From Nocardioides ferulae (GTDB lineage: Bacteria > Actinomycetota > Actinomycetes > Propionibacteriales > Nocardioidaceae), in assembly GCF_003660455.1 (NCBI RefSeq), contig NZ_QZVR01000007.1, positions 1 through 64,000 on the forward strand: a stretch of 64,000 bases of DNA. Direction: 5' to 3'. The notes under the pieces are model-generated. The model was given only the letters and a program-made list of their open reading frames with translations, was not told the origin of the DNA and did no database searches. Positions 51,988-60,883 of the stretch are shown piece by piece (the first letter of the stretch is position 1; every line of letters begins with the position of its first letter). The translations under genes were made by a program, and so were the position numbers.

Positions 51988-54426
51988 TCAGCCGCGCACG
52001 ACGTACCTCTCCACCTGGTGCCGCCGGATCTGCCGCTCGGTCCACGGGAAGCGCACCCACTGCTCGCGGGAGAACATCTCGGTCTGGTCGCTCGACCACG
52101 GCGAGGTGGGGTCCTCACGCTGCCCGTAGGTGAGGATCGTGCGCACGTCGACCCGCCCCCGGTCGAGGAACGAGACCGCCTGGATGTGCGAGGAGCCGAA
52201 GGTCACCGGGCGGTACGCCGCGGTGTTGTCGTCGGGCCAGCGCGACGCCAGCGCGTTGGCGTTGCCGACGCTGTCGCCGGTGCCACCCCCGAGCGGGATC
52301 GGGGGCGCGCCCCGGTCGCCGGCGACCTGGAGGGATCCCCAGGTGGCGTCGAAGGGGATGTCCTGCGACCGCAGGTGCGCGATCGCGTCGGCCATCGCCT
52401 GCACGACCAGCGGGTTCAGCGGATTCAGCCCCCGCGGCGTGTGCAGCGGGTCGTCGGCGGAGAACGGCGTGGTCCACACCCCGATCGTGGGCAGCCGGGA
52501 GACGAACTCCTCGAAGATGTGGGTGCCGACCGAGGTGGTCTCCGAGCGGCCGTCCCAGGCCTTCAGCACGGCGCAGGCCGCGGCCTCGCCGGTGGCCTCG
52601 CACACCGCGTCGAGCGCGCCTCCCTCGCGCATCACCTCGGCGGCGCGCAGCCGGTTCTCGTGCTGGTGGCCGCGCAGGCTCGCCGGGGACTCCTGACCAC
52701 CGTCGGCGAGGGCGTCGACGACGTACTGGCCGACCATCCGGGTGCGCATCGTGCGTTCGCACCGTTCGCAGCCGATGATCCCGGCGTAGCCCTCGAGGCG
52801 CACCTGGTCGTTGGGGGTCCAGTAGGAGTCGTTGGCGTTCATCACCCAATCGCGACGCACCACCGCGGGCAGGTTGGCCGGACCGAAGATGCCGGGCCGC
52901 TGGGCGTCCTCGTCGTCGCGCCAGGCGCACGCGCCGCCGGCCCGGGTGCCGTCGAGACCGGGCAGCCCCGCGACCTCGTTGACCACCCGGCCGACGACCG
53001 TCATGCACCGCTCGGCGAGGTCGTCGGGCACGTTCGGCACCACCGAGTGGTCGGCGTAGAGCACCCGGCCGGCGCGGTCCGCGGCGATGGTGTTGACCCA
53101 CGGGATCCCGCCGCCGGCGTCCTGGCGGCGCAGCAGGTCGCGCACGTCGGTGGCCCGCCCCATGTCGAGGAAGGTGTCGATCGTGCGCAGGTGCTCGCCG
53201 TTGGCGTCGCGGATCGACCACAGGCTCAGCGGCCCCCAGGGCATCAGCGTGGCCGGCGAGTCGATCACGTAGCCGACCTCGGTGCGGTAGAGGTCCTCGG
53301 TGACGGTGCCGAGCGAGCCGTCCTCGAGGAGCACGGTCACCTCGACCTCGCGCCGCTCCAGCTGCTGCGGACCGTCGGCGGTCAGGTAGGTGCTCGGCCC
53401 GGCGGTGACGAACTCGTAGGGAGTGAACCGGTAGGCGGTGGAGACGGTGTGGCTCCAGGCGACGTCGGCGTTCCAGCCGATGTTCACCGCCGGCGAGCCG
53501 ATCAGCGACGCCCCGGCGACGTCGTACTTGCCGGGGATCGTGAGGTGCTGCTGGGTGAAGTGGTAGCGCCCCCGCCACGGGAAGTGCGGGTTGCCGAGCA
53601 GCATCCCGCGCCCGGTCGTCGAGGCCCGGCCGCCGACCGCGGTGGCGTTGGAGCCGAACGGCGCCTCGGGGTCGCGGCCGAGCGCCTTCAGCAGCGCCTC
53701 GCGGTCCGCGACATCGACGTCACGGGCCCGCAGCGGCAGCTCGGGCAGGCCGGGGTCGTCGAGCGAGGGCGGCGAGGCGTCGACGATCTCCTTGACGAAC
53801 ACCCCCGAGGAGGCGAGCAGGTTGGCCAGGTAGACGCCGTACCAGAGGTCCACCGGCGTCGCGTCGGGCACCAGGTAGCCCGCTCCCGCGCAGGCCGGGT
53901 CGGTCACCTGGTCGGCAGGGGTGTCGCGCAGGTAGGCGTTCACCCCCGCGGTGTAGCCACTCACCAGCCGCTTGGCCCGGCGGCTGGGCCCGGCCACCGG
54001 GTCGGCGAGCAGCTGCTCGACGACCTCGCGCTCGCGCAGGTCGGTGACGAACGCGTCGATCTGGAGGTTCGAGGCCTCGAGCGTGACCTGGTCGTTGTAG
54101 CCCGCCTCCGCCCCGAACCAGCGCGAGCGCTGCCCGCGGGCGGTGACCAGGGTGTCGGCCAACGTGCACAGGGAGTCCTCGGCGGCGGCGTAGCCGCTGC
54201 CGAAGCCCAGCGAGCCCCAGTTCCTCGCGGTGACGTGCGGGATGCCGTGGGTGGTACGCCGCACGGTCGCCGTGTAGCCGTTGGCGGACGGCGCCGGGCC
54301 CGCCGCCGCGGCGCCTCGTGGCGCCGCGCTTCCTGCCGTGACGGGCGGAGCGAACGGGACGACCAGGGCGGTGGCCACCAGGGCGGCGAGACCGGTCAAC
54401 GCGGGGAGGGTGAGGCGACGACGCAT
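51988..54426 (-). CDS. secreted penicillin acylase family protein, copy 2
   Basis: An 812-residue paralogue of the next gene downstream, aligned over its full length: signal peptide, YTATVRRTTHGIPHVTA, nucleophile Ser in APFGSNATAVG near residue 252, GNPHFPW, VAWSHTVSTAYRFTPYEF and MNANDSYWTPND. Long identical stretches show a tandem duplication, while the signal peptides, the segment just before the cleavage site and the C-termini have diverged. The pair could differ in acyl-chain or substrate preference. Enzyme class is clear; substrate is not. Confidence 0.9.
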   Translation of the reverse strand: MRRRLTLPALTGLAALVATALVVPFAPPVTAGSAAPRGAAAAGPAPSANGYTATVRRTTHGIPHVTARNWGSLGFGSGYAAAEDSLCTLADTLVTARGQRSRWFGAEAGYNDQVTLEASNLQIDAFVTDLREREVVEQLLADPVAGPSRRAKRLVSGYTAGVNAYLRDTPADQVTDPACAGAGYLVPDATPVDLWYGVYLANLLASSGVFVKEIVDASPPSLDDPGLPELPLRARDVDVADREALLKALGRDPEAPFGSNATAVGGRASTTGRGMLLGNPHFPWRGRYHFTQQHLTIPGKYDVAGASLIGSPAVNIGWNADVAWSHTVSTAYRFTPYEFVTAGPSTYLTADGPQQLERREVEVTVLLEDGSLGTVTEDLYRTEVGYVIDSPATLMPWGPLSLWSIRDANGEHLRTIDTFLDMGRATDVRDLLRRQDAGGGIPWVNTIAADRAGRVLYADHSVVPNVPDDLAERCMTVVGRVVNEVAGLPGLDGTRAGGACAWRDDEDAQRPGIFGPANLPAVVRRDWVMNANDSYWTPNDQVRLEGYAGIIGCERCERTMRTRMVGQYVVDALADGGQESPASLRGHQHENRLRAAEVMREGGALDAVCEATGEAAACAVLKAWDGRSETTSVGTHIFEEFVSRLPTIGVWTTPFSADDPLHTPRGLNPLNPLVVQAMADAIAHLRSQDIPFDATWGSLQVAGDRGAPPIPLGGGTGDSVGNANALASRWPDDNTAAYRPVTFGSSHIQAVSFLDRGRVDVRTILTYGQREDPTSPWSSDQTEMFSREQWVRFPWTERQIRRHQVERYVVRG

Positions 54427-54479
54427 GCCCGCACAACGGGCGCCGGCGGCCCGGGGTTACGCGCGGGTAGCAACCGGTG

Positions 54480-54803
54480 TCACAGGTAGAGACCGGTCGC
54501 CTCGTCGCCGAGCCGGTCGGCGGCCACCGCGTGCACGTCGCGCTCCCGCATCACGACGTAGAGCTCGCCGTTGACCTCCACCTCGGCCTTCTCGGCACCG
54601 TCGAAGAGCACCTTGTCGCCGACGACGACCGCCCGGGCCTGGGGCCCGGTCGCCACCACCTTCGACCAGGTCAGCCGGCGCGCGCCCATCGCCGCGGTGG
54701 CGGGGATGACGATGCCGCCCGAGGAGCGCCGTTCACCGGCCTCCCGGTCGACCTCGACCAGGATCCGGTCGTGCAGCATCTTGATGGGGGTCTTCTCAGT
54801 CAC
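54480..54803 (-). CDS. GroES/Cpn10-like protein
   Basis: A 107-residue protein with the Cpn10 fold: IKMLHDRILVEVD at the start, the mobile-loop region SSGGIVIPATAAMG, and GDKVLFDG followed by VMRERDVHAV. GroES caps the GroEL chamber through an IVL-type tripeptide, here GGIVI. No groEL is near, and the loop region and C-terminal extension differ from a standard GroES, so this may be a divergent paralogue. The GTG at 54803 has only a distant GGAAGG site. Confidence 0.82.
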   Translation of the reverse strand: MTEKTPIKMLHDRILVEVDREAGERRSSGGIVIPATAAMGARRLTWSKVVATGPQARAVVVGDKVLFDGAEKAEVEVNGELYVVMRERDVHAVAADRLGDEATGLYL

Positions 54804-54839
54804 GACTGTTGCGGTGCCTTCCGGCGAGGCGGCTGAGGG

Positions 54840-55097
54840 TCAGCCGGCGACCTTGCGGACGACCACGAGCAGCACCACGACACCCGCCACGATGCCGGCG
54901 GTCTTGAGGATGTTGTCGGTGCGCGGCTGCCCGGTGGCCTGGTCGACGTAGTGCGCCTTGACCGAGCTGATCTGGCGGCTCGCGATCGTCTTCGGGCTGC
55001 TGCGGTGGACGAGCTGGTCGATCGTGGAGGCCAGGCGCTCGCGGGTCTCCTCGATCTCGCGCTCGAGGGCCGAGGTGTCGCTGCCCTGCTGGGTCAC
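54840..55097 (-). CDS. DUF3618 family membrane protein
   Basis: An 85-residue protein with an N-terminal amphipathic helix (ALEREIEETRERLASTIDQLVHRSSPK), the DUF3618 hallmark, and one C-terminal membrane helix (AGIVAGVVVLLVVVRK). The family is common in actinobacteria, often next to phage-holin-like and membrane-stress genes, with no known activity. The GTG is a reasonable start; a TAGGTT -10 lies about 45 bases upstream. It is followed on the same strand by the GroES-like gene. Confidence 0.85.
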   Translation of the reverse strand: MTQQGSDTSALEREIEETRERLASTIDQLVHRSSPKTIASRQISSVKAHYVDQATGQPRTDNILKTAGIVAGVVVLLVVVRKVAG

Positions 55098-55179
55098 TGG
55101 CTCGTCTCCTCAGATCCGGGGTCGTCTCGGGCAGAACCTACCAACCGGGTGGCCACCGGCGCTCACCGCGGGGCTCGGC

Positions 55180-55929
55180 TCACCGCGGCCGCACCGTGCG
55201 CGGGTCGAACCCGAAGGGCAGCTCCAGGCGGTGCGTGCGCATCAACGGCTCGTCGGTGAGCACCTCGAGCGTCGGCCCGTCGGCGACCACGGTGCCCCCG
55301 GAGAGCACCACCGAGCGGGGGCACAGCTCCAGGGCGTAGGGCAGGTCGTGGGTGACCATCAGCACGGTCACGTCGAGCGAGCGGAGGATGTCGGCCAGCT
55401 CGCGCCGCGAGGCCGGGTCGAGGTTCGACGACGGCTCGTCGAGGACCAGGATCTCGGGCTGCATGGCCAGCACCGTGGCCACCGCCACCCGGCGCCGCTG
55501 GCCGAACGAGAGGTGGTGCGGCGGCCGGTCGGCGTAGTCGGCCATGCCGACGCGGGCCAGCGCGTCGTGCACCCGCTGGTCGAGCTCGGCTCCGCGGACT
55601 CCGAGGTTGGCCGGGCCGAACGCGACGTCCTGGCGCACGGTCGGCATGAACAGCTGGTCGTCGGGGTCCTGGAAGACGACGCCGACACGGCGCCGGACCT
55701 CCTTGAGGCTCCCCTTCTCGACCGGCAGACCGCTCACCGCCACCGAGCCGGCACCCGCGGTCAGGATGCCGTTGAGGTGGAGCACGAGCGTGGTCTTGCC
55801 GGCGCCGTTGGGACCCAGCAGCGCCACCCGCTCGCCGCGGTGCACGTGCAGGTCGATGCCGAACAGCGCCTGGTGGCCGTCGGGGTAGGCGTAGGCCAGG
55901 CCCCGGACGTCGAGAACGGGCGTGCTCAC
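55180..55929 (-). CDS. cbiO: ECF nickel/cobalt transporter ATPase (CbiO/NikO)
   Basis: A 249-residue ABC ATPase with Walker A GPNGAGKTT (residues ~38-46), Q-loop VFQDPDDQLF, signature LSFGQRRR, Walker B LVLDEPSSNLDP and H-loop THD. The FQDPDDQ motif is typical of ECF-type ATPases. It powers the CbiM/CbiQ transporter encoded just upstream. Its GTG overlaps the cbiQ stop (GTGA). Signature LSFGQ in place of LSGGQ is a family variant. Confidence 0.92.
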   Translation of the reverse strand: MSTPVLDVRGLAYAYPDGHQALFGIDLHVHRGERVALLGPNGAGKTTLVLHLNGILTAGAGSVAVSGLPVEKGSLKEVRRRVGVVFQDPDDQLFMPTVRQDVAFGPANLGVRGAELDQRVHDALARVGMADYADRPPHHLSFGQRRRVAVATVLAMQPEILVLDEPSSNLDPASRRELADILRSLDVTVLMVTHDLPYALELCPRSVVLSGGTVVADGPTLEVLTDEPLMRTHRLELPFGFDPRTVRPR

Positions 55930-56651
55930 GACGCCGCCTGCGCGTGGTGGTGGTGAGCCGGGACGCCGCGGCCCAGGTCGGCGAGGTCGGGCAGCTCGCC
56001 GGTGTAGCCGCGGGAGACCATCGCGAGGTGCACCCGCTCGCCGCGCTCGTAGGAGCGGATGAACAGCGACCCCAGCGACCGGGCCAGCACCGGCCAGTGC
56101 CGCGGCGAGCGGGGGTCGACGCCGCGGGAGCGCATCGCGGTGAGCATCCGGGTCAGGTCGGCGGTGACCACGTCGAGGTAGCGGACCATGAAGCCCATGA
56201 TCTCCACCAGCAGCGACGGCAGCCGCAGCCGCCGCAGGCCGCGCAGAACGTCGGCCGGCTCCGTGGTCGCGGCCAGGGTCAGCGAGGCCAGCACGCCGAG
56301 GGTGCCCTTGGCGAGCAGCGCCCACCCGGCGAGCAGTCCGGGCTCGGAGACGGTCAGGCCGAGCACCTCGGTGCGGGGACCGGTGGCCACGAACGGCATC
56401 AGCAGGGCGAACACCACGAACGGGACCTCGACGACCATCCGGGGCGCCAGGTAGCGCAGCGGCACGCGCGAGACGGCGATGACCCCGAGCAGGACGGCGA
56501 GGTGCACGGCGTACACCGCGAACCACTCGCGCGGGGTCGCCACGACCACCAGCACGAACGCCAGCAGCGCTGGGATCTTCAGGTGGGCCGGTGCCCGGTG
56601 GACGGCGCTGTGGCCGTGGAAGTGCAGCCGGTGGCCGTGGCCGGCGCCCAC
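55926..56651 (-). CDS. cbiQ: ECF nickel/cobalt transporter transmembrane protein (CbiQ/NikQ)
   Basis: A 241-residue membrane coupling protein with about six helices. The ATPase-contact motifs are MRSRGVDPRS and MVSRGYTGELP, each with the Ala/Ser-Arg-Gly core of ECF T-components. His-rich ends (GHGHRLHFHGH at the N-terminus, HHHHAQ at the C-terminus) could bind Ni or Co. The GTG shares its G with the stop of the upstream PDGLE gene (TAGTG), so the operon is tightly coupled. Confidence 0.92.
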   Translation of the reverse strand: MGAGHGHRLHFHGHSAVHRAPAHLKIPALLAFVLVVVATPREWFAVYAVHLAVLLGVIAVSRVPLRYLAPRMVVEVPFVVFALLMPFVATGPRTEVLGLTVSEPGLLAGWALLAKGTLGVLASLTLAATTEPADVLRGLRRLRLPSLLVEIMGFMVRYLDVVTADLTRMLTAMRSRGVDPRSPRHWPVLARSLGSLFIRSYERGERVHLAMVSRGYTGELPDLADLGRGVPAHHHHAQAAS

Positions 56652-57031
56652 TAGGAGGCGCTCGCAGAGGCGTCGGCGTCGTGGCCGGCCTCGTCGGACT
56701 CGGCGCGCTCGCGGCCGGTGGGGCCGCGACGGCGCAGCAGCCAGGCCAGCCCGCCCATCAGCACGAGCACCAGGACGACGCCGATCACCCCCGCCAGGCC
56801 GCCGCTGATCCGCTCGTCGTCGACGCCGTCGGTCTGGTAATCGGCCAGCGGGCTGTCGGCGACCGGGGAGTCCTCGGCGGTGTCGAGGAAGCCGGTCTGC
56901 TCCGCGACGTGCTCGAGACCGTCGGGATGGGCGCTGGCGTAGTAGCTGGCGACCCCGGCGACCAGCAGCGCGGCCACCAGCAGGCCGGCCCAGAGCGCCC
57001 GGGTCGACACCCGCCGGTTCGCGCCGGTCAC
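56651..57031 (-). CDS. PDGLE domain protein (CbiN/NikN-like)
   Basis: A 126-residue protein with two membrane helices and the motif AHPDGLEHVAEQTGF that defines the PDGLE domain. It stands where CbiN or NikN is found and helps CbiM take up metal. The extracellular loop is acidic. The GTG overlaps the cbiM stop. Confidence 0.87.
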   Translation of the reverse strand: MTGANRRVSTRALWAGLLVAALLVAGVASYYASAHPDGLEHVAEQTGFLDTAEDSPVADSPLADYQTDGVDDERISGGLAGVIGVVLVLVLMGGLAWLLRRRGPTGRERAESDEAGHDADASASAS

Positions 57032-57732
57032 GCGGTCACCTCCGGAGTGGAAGCGGGGGTGCGGATCTCGAGCTCGCGGGCGGCGAGCAGACGCCGCGCG
57101 CCGTAGACGAGGTCGGGGCGCACCGCGACGATGGAGCCGACGACCAGGCCGGTGATCAGCGCCTCTCCGACTCCGATCAGGGTGTGCCAGCCGAGCATCG
57201 CGGTGAGCACGGTGCCGACCTCCACGGGTGCGACGCCGCCCATCGCGAACAGGCCCGTGAAGACCGTCGCGGCGACCGGCACCGACGCCAGCGCCCCGAT
57301 GGCGGCCGCCGGGGCCACCATCGCCAGGTGGCGCGGCAGCACCGCCTGCAGCCCGCGGAAGACCAGCCAGCCGACGCCGGCGCCGACCAACGCGAGCAGG
57401 GTGACGTTCGTGCCGAGCGCGGTGACGCCGCCGTCGGCCATGAACAGCGCCTGCACCAGCAGCACCACGCTGATGCACAGCACCGCCGCCCAGGGGCCCA
57501 CGAGCACCGCCGCCAGCGCCCCGCCCATGAGGTGTCCGCTGGTGCCGGCCCCGACCGGGAAGTTGATCATCTGCCCGGCGAACACGAACGCGGCGACCAG
57601 GCCGGCCATCGGCGCGGTGCGGTCGTCGAGCTCGTCGCGAGCCCGCCGCAGTGCGATCGCGACGCCGGCCGCGGCGACCGCGCCGGTGGCCACGGACGTC
57701 GGCGCGTCCAGGAAGCCGTCGGGGACGTGCAT
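57028..57732 (-). CDS. cbiM: ECF nickel/cobalt transporter substrate-binding protein (CbiM/NikM)
   Basis: A 234-residue membrane S-component. The mature N-terminus Met-His-Val-Pro-Asp-Gly supplies the metal ligands (amino group, His2) and is highly conserved in CbiM/NikM. A later conserved His lies in GTSGHLMGG. It has about six helices. The family takes up Co or Ni; the Nur-type box over the promoter argues for nickel, so the name nikM may fit better. The ATG has a GAGGAG site 5 bases upstream after a ~115-base leader. No cobalamin riboswitch is seen. Confidence 0.92.
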   Translation of the reverse strand: MHVPDGFLDAPTSVATGAVAAAGVAIALRRARDELDDRTAPMAGLVAAFVFAGQMINFPVGAGTSGHLMGGALAAVLVGPWAAVLCISVVLLVQALFMADGGVTALGTNVTLLALVGAGVGWLVFRGLQAVLPRHLAMVAPAAAIGALASVPVAATVFTGLFAMGGVAPVEVGTVLTAMLGWHTLIGVGEALITGLVVGSIVAVRPDLVYGARRLLAARELEIRTPASTPEVTA

Positions 57733-57866
57733 GTGACTCCTCGGGTGCTGGAGGACGGCGGCGTTCGCGATGCGCCGACCGCTCTCCCATGGCTGGGGAC
57801 GTAGGTTGGAGGCGGTCGTCGCGGGCCCGAGCCCGACGGCGCCTGCGCCACCGCCCAGACTACGCT

Positions 57867-57885
57867 GTTGCAAGTCGTTTGCAAC
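57867..57885. promoter_or_regulatory. Nur-type operator over the cbiM promoter
   Basis: GTTGCAA-N5-TTGCAAC is a perfect dyad and contains TTGCAA-N5-TTGCAA, the consensus of Nur, the Fur-family nickel regulator of Streptomyces. The right half forms the -35 (TTGCAA, 57879-57884) and the left half lies in the 16-bp spacer before the TAGTCT -10 (57857-57862) on the minus strand. Binding would repress the transporter when nickel is plentiful. Confidence 0.7.
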
Positions 57886-57909
57886 AAGCCCCCGGCCCCA
57901 GGAGCCCCG

Positions 57910-58407
57910 TTGACCCAGCTGCCCACGCGTCTCTCCCCCGGCGACACCGCCCCGGAGTTCACCCTCCCCGACGACACCGGCGCGCAGGTCTCCCTCTCGG
58001 AGTTCCTCGGCCGCAAGGTGATCGTCTACTTCTACCCGGCCGCGATGACCCCGGGCTGCACCAAGCAGGCCTGCGACTTCACCGACTCCCTCGACGCGCT
58101 GCACGCCGCCGGCTACGAGGTGCTCGGCATCTCCCCGGACCAGCCCGAGAAGCTCGCGAAGTTCCGGGAGAAGGAGAGCCTGACCATCCGGCTCCTCTCC
58201 GACCCCGACAAGCAGGTGCTGCGCGACTACGGCGCGTTCGGCGAGAAGAAGCTCTACGGCAAGACCGTCGAGGGAGTCATCCGCTCGACCGTGGTCGTCG
58301 ACGAGGACGGCAAGGTCTTCCTCGCCCACTACAACGTGCGCGCCACCGGCCACGTCGCGAAGCTGCGCCGCGAGATCGACGTCAACGAGGACACCCGCAA
58401 CGCCTGA
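57910..58407 (+). CDS. bcp: thioredoxin-dependent thiol peroxidase (Bcp/PrxQ)
   Basis: A 165-residue peroxiredoxin that reduces peroxides. The peroxidatic Cys50 and resolving Cys55 are in TPGCTKQACDF, the C-x4-C arrangement of PrxQ. Pro43, Thr47 and a later Arg (GVIRSTVV) complete the active site. TTG at 57910 was chosen for the GGAG site 5 bases before it; no ATG/GTG is better. It is divergent from cbiM with the Nur-type box only 25 bases before its start, so metal-dependent co-regulation is possible. Confidence 0.92.
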   Translation: MTQLPTRLSPGDTAPEFTLPDDTGAQVSLSEFLGRKVIVYFYPAAMTPGCTKQACDFTDSLDALHAAGYEVLGISPDQPEKLAKFREKESLTIRLLSDPDKQVLRDYGAFGEKKLYGKTVEGVIRSTVVVDEDGKVFLAHYNVRATGHVAKLRREIDVNEDTRNA

Positions 58408-58498
58408 CCTGACCGGCGGTGGTCCCCTGGGGACGACATACCTTGTGGTCGCCCGGACGACCAGTTCGGGGCGTCCTCCCTAGACTGGCGCCCGCCCA

Positions 58499-58580
58499 GC
58501 CGGAGTGGTGGAACTGGCAGACACGCAGGTTTTAGGTACCTGTGCCTTCGGGCGTGGGGGTTCGAGTCCCCCCTTCGGCA
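58499..58580 (+). tRNA. tRNA-Leu (anticodon TAG)
   Basis: An 82-base class II tRNA: acceptor GCCGGAG with CTTCGGC, anticodon stem CAGGT/ACCTG around TTTAGGT (anticodon TAG), a long variable arm (TGCCTTCGGGCG) and T-loop GGTTCGAGT. CCA is not encoded. A TAGACT -10 lies at 58481-58486. Confidence 0.95.
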
Positions 58581-58623
58581 CGCTGGCCGGCGTACCCACG
58601 CGCACCACGGGTACCGGCCGCCC

Positions 58624-59436
58624 ATGAGCGAGGAGACGAGCCCGAACACCGACACCGCGGCCGGCCTGGCGCTGGTCACCGGCGCCTCGAGCGGCATCGG
58701 CCGCGCGTTGGTGCAGCAGTTCGTCGACCACGGGTACGACGTGGTGGTCACCGCCGAGGACGCCGAGCTGCACACCGCGGCGGCCCAGCTGCGCGAGTCC
58801 GGCCGGCAGGTCCTGGCCGTGCAGGTCGACCTGACCCGTCCCGAGGAGGTCGAGCAGCTGTGGCGTGAGGCGACGGCCCTGGGCCGGCCGATCACCGCCG
58901 CGGCGCTGAACGCCGGAGTGGGAGTGGGCGGCGGCACCTTCGCCGAGACCGCCCTCGACCGGCACCTGGCCCTCGTCGACCTGAACGTCCGCTCGACGGT
59001 GCACCTGGCCAAGCTGCTGGTCGACCACATGGTCGCCCAGGGCGAGGGCCGGATCCTCGTCACCTCGTCGGTCGCCGCCGTGGCCCCGGGCCCCTACCAG
59101 GCGACCTACAACGCCTCGAAGGCGTTCGGCCACTCCTTCGCCGAGGCGATCCGTCACGAGCTGAAGGGCACCGGCGTCACCGTCACCTCGCTGATGCCCG
59201 GTCCTACCGACACCGAGTTCTTCGAACGCGCCGACATGGAGGCCACGCCGCTCGCGCAGGGGAGCAAGGACTCCCCCGAGCAGGTCGCCGCCGACGGTTT
59301 CGCCGCGCTGATGGCCGGCAAACCGCACGTCGTCGCCGGCTCCCTGAAGAACCGGGTGCTGGCCGAGGTCGCCACCCACCTGCCCGACCGGGTCGGCACC
59401 GCGGCCTTCGCCGCCCAGACCAAGCCGAAGCAGTAG
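58624..59436 (+). CDS. SDR family oxidoreductase
   Basis: A 270-residue classical short-chain dehydrogenase: TGASSGIG cofactor motif (about 19-26), NAG at ALNAGVG, catalytic Ser in LVTSSVAAV and Tyr/Lys in YNASK. The opening GLALVTGA and the position of the acidic residue (TAEDAE) suggest NAD(H) use. Substrate unknown. It lies 43 bp after tRNA-Leu with no clear ribosome site, and may be read from its own upstream promoter. Confidence 0.9.
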   Translation: MSEETSPNTDTAAGLALVTGASSGIGRALVQQFVDHGYDVVVTAEDAELHTAAAQLRESGRQVLAVQVDLTRPEEVEQLWREATALGRPITAAALNAGVGVGGGTFAETALDRHLALVDLNVRSTVHLAKLLVDHMVAQGEGRILVTSSVAAVAPGPYQATYNASKAFGHSFAEAIRHELKGTGVTVTSLMPGPTDTEFFERADMEATPLAQGSKDSPEQVAADGFAALMAGKPHVVAGSLKNRVLAEVATHLPDRVGTAAFAAQTKPKQ

Positions 59437-59443
59437 CGCGAGG

Positions 59444-60103
59444 TCAGGCTCCCGAGGGGCGCAGCACGCCGGCGACGATCGGCGCCAGCTGGCGCAGCGC
59501 CCGGCCCCGGTGGGAGATCGCGTCCTTCTCCTCGCGGCTCAGCTCGGCCGAGGTGCGGCCCTGCGCCGCATGCTCGTCGGCGACGAACAGCACGTCGTAG
59601 CCGAACCCGCCCGCACCGCGCAGCTCGCGGATCACGTGGCCGTCCATCCGGCCGTGCACGATCTCCTCACCGCCCGGGTGGCAGAAGGCGACCGCACACA
59701 CGAAGTGGGCGCCTCGCCGCTCGTCGGGCACGTCGGAGAGCTGGGCGAGCAGCAGCCGGTTGTTGCGCAGGTCGGCGGAGTCCCTCTCGCCCGGGTGCGG
59801 CGGGCCGCCCCACCGGGCGGAGAGCACCCCCGGCATGCCGTTCAGCGCGTCGACGCACAGCCCGCTGTCGTCGGCGATCGTCGGCAGTCCGGTCACCTCG
59901 AAGCCGCGCCGGGCCTTGAGCAGCGCGTTGCCCTCGAAGGTGGGCTGGTCCTCGACGGGCTCGTCGTACGCCGCGACGTCGTCGAGGCCGACCACCTGCA
60001 CCGCCGGCAGGTGCTCGCGCAGGATGCGCTCCATCTCGGCGATCTTCTTGGCGTTGCGCGAGGCCAGGAAGACCCGGGGAGGGCTCATCGGGCCAGCGTT
60101 CAC
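59444..60103 (-). CDS. rdgB: RdgB/HAM1 family non-canonical purine NTP pyrophosphatase
   Basis: A 219-residue house-cleaning enzyme that hydrolyses dITP, ITP and XTP to monophosphates. Motifs: [14 protein letters not shown] at the start, [22 protein letters not shown] and GFGYDVLF, with conserved SHR near the end. The GTG at 60103 overlaps the rph stop (GTGA) with GGAGG 10 bases upstream; an ATG five codons later also fits the family start. The rph-rdgB order is common in actinobacteria. Confidence 0.93.
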   Translation of the reverse strand: MNAGPMSPPRVFLASRNAKKIAEMERILREHLPAVQVVGLDDVAAYDEPVEDQPTFEGNALLKARRGFEVTGLPTIADDSGLCVDALNGMPGVLSARWGGPPHPGERDSADLRNNRLLLAQLSDVPDERRGAHFVCAVAFCHPGGEEIVHGRMDGHVIRELRGAGGFGYDVLFVADEHAAQGRTSAELSREEKDAISHRGRALRQLAPIVAGVLRPSGA

Positions 60104-60822
60104 CGGGCCAGCGCCTCCTGCTGGAGCCGGGTGAGGTCGGCGCAGCCCTTCTCGGCGAGGCCGAGCAGCGCGTCGAGCTCGGCCCGGTCGAAGGCCGCCC
60201 CCTCGGCAGTGCCCTGCACCTCGACGAACTTGCCGGCGCCGGTCATCACGACGTTCATGTCGGTCTCGGCGCGCACGTCCTCCTCGTAGGGCAGGTCGAG
60301 CCGCGGCGCACCGTCGATGATGCCGACGCTGACCGCGGCCACCGACCCGGTCAGCGGCTGACCGGTCAGCGCCCCGAGCTTGCCGAGGTGGGTGACGGCG
60401 TCGGCGAGCGCGACGTAGGCGCCGGTGATCGCGGCGGTGCGGGTGCCGCCGTCGGCCTGGAGCACGTCGCAGTCGAGCACGATCGTGTTCTCGCCGAGCG
60501 CCTTGTAGTCGACGATCGCCCGCAGCGAGCGCCCGATCAGCCGGCTGATCTCGTGGGTGCGACCGCCGATGCGGCCCTTGACCGACTCGCGGTCGGAGCG
60601 GGTGTTGGTGGAGGCGGGGAGCATGGCGTACTCGGCGGTGACCCAGCCCAGCCCCGAGCCCCGGCGCCACCGCGGCACGCCCTCGCTGGCGGAGGCCGCG
60701 CACAGCACCTTGGTGCCGCCGAACTCCACCAGCACCGATCCGGCTGCGTGGTCGAGCCAGTGGCGGGTGATCGTGATCGGGCGCAGCTCGTCGTCGGCGC
60801 GGCCGTCGGCTCGTGTCGTCAT
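60100..60822 (-). CDS. rph: ribonuclease PH
   Basis: A 240-residue phosphorolytic 3'-5' exoribonuclease that trims tRNA 3' ends. The family motifs [33 protein letters not shown] and [14 protein letters not shown] (catalytic Asp) are all present. The ATG follows a TAGGGT -10 (60830-60835) by 7 bases, a model leaderless promoter, and the stop overlaps rdgB. Confidence 0.95.
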   Translation of the reverse strand: MTTRADGRADDELRPITITRHWLDHAAGSVLVEFGGTKVLCAASASEGVPRWRRGSGLGWVTAEYAMLPASTNTRSDRESVKGRIGGRTHEISRLIGRSLRAIVDYKALGENTIVLDCDVLQADGGTRTAAITGAYVALADAVTHLGKLGALTGQPLTGSVAAVSVGIIDGAPRLDLPYEEDVRAETDMNVVMTGAGKFVEVQGTAEGAAFDRAELDALLGLAEKGCADLTRLQQEALAR

Positions 60823-60883
60823 GGGCCCGACCCTAGCCGCGCCCGAGGTCGCTCCCGTGCGCAGCCCGGGCTCGGACCGGGGG

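Noticed and set aside
57733..57866. Cobalamin riboswitch upstream of cbiM
   Set aside because: The leader lacks the conserved B12-box sequence, and a Nur-type operator explains control better.
58422..58434. GTCCCCTGGGGAC palindrome after bcp
   Set aside because: The single-base centre cannot form a stable hairpin loop, and no promoter overlaps it; probably chance.
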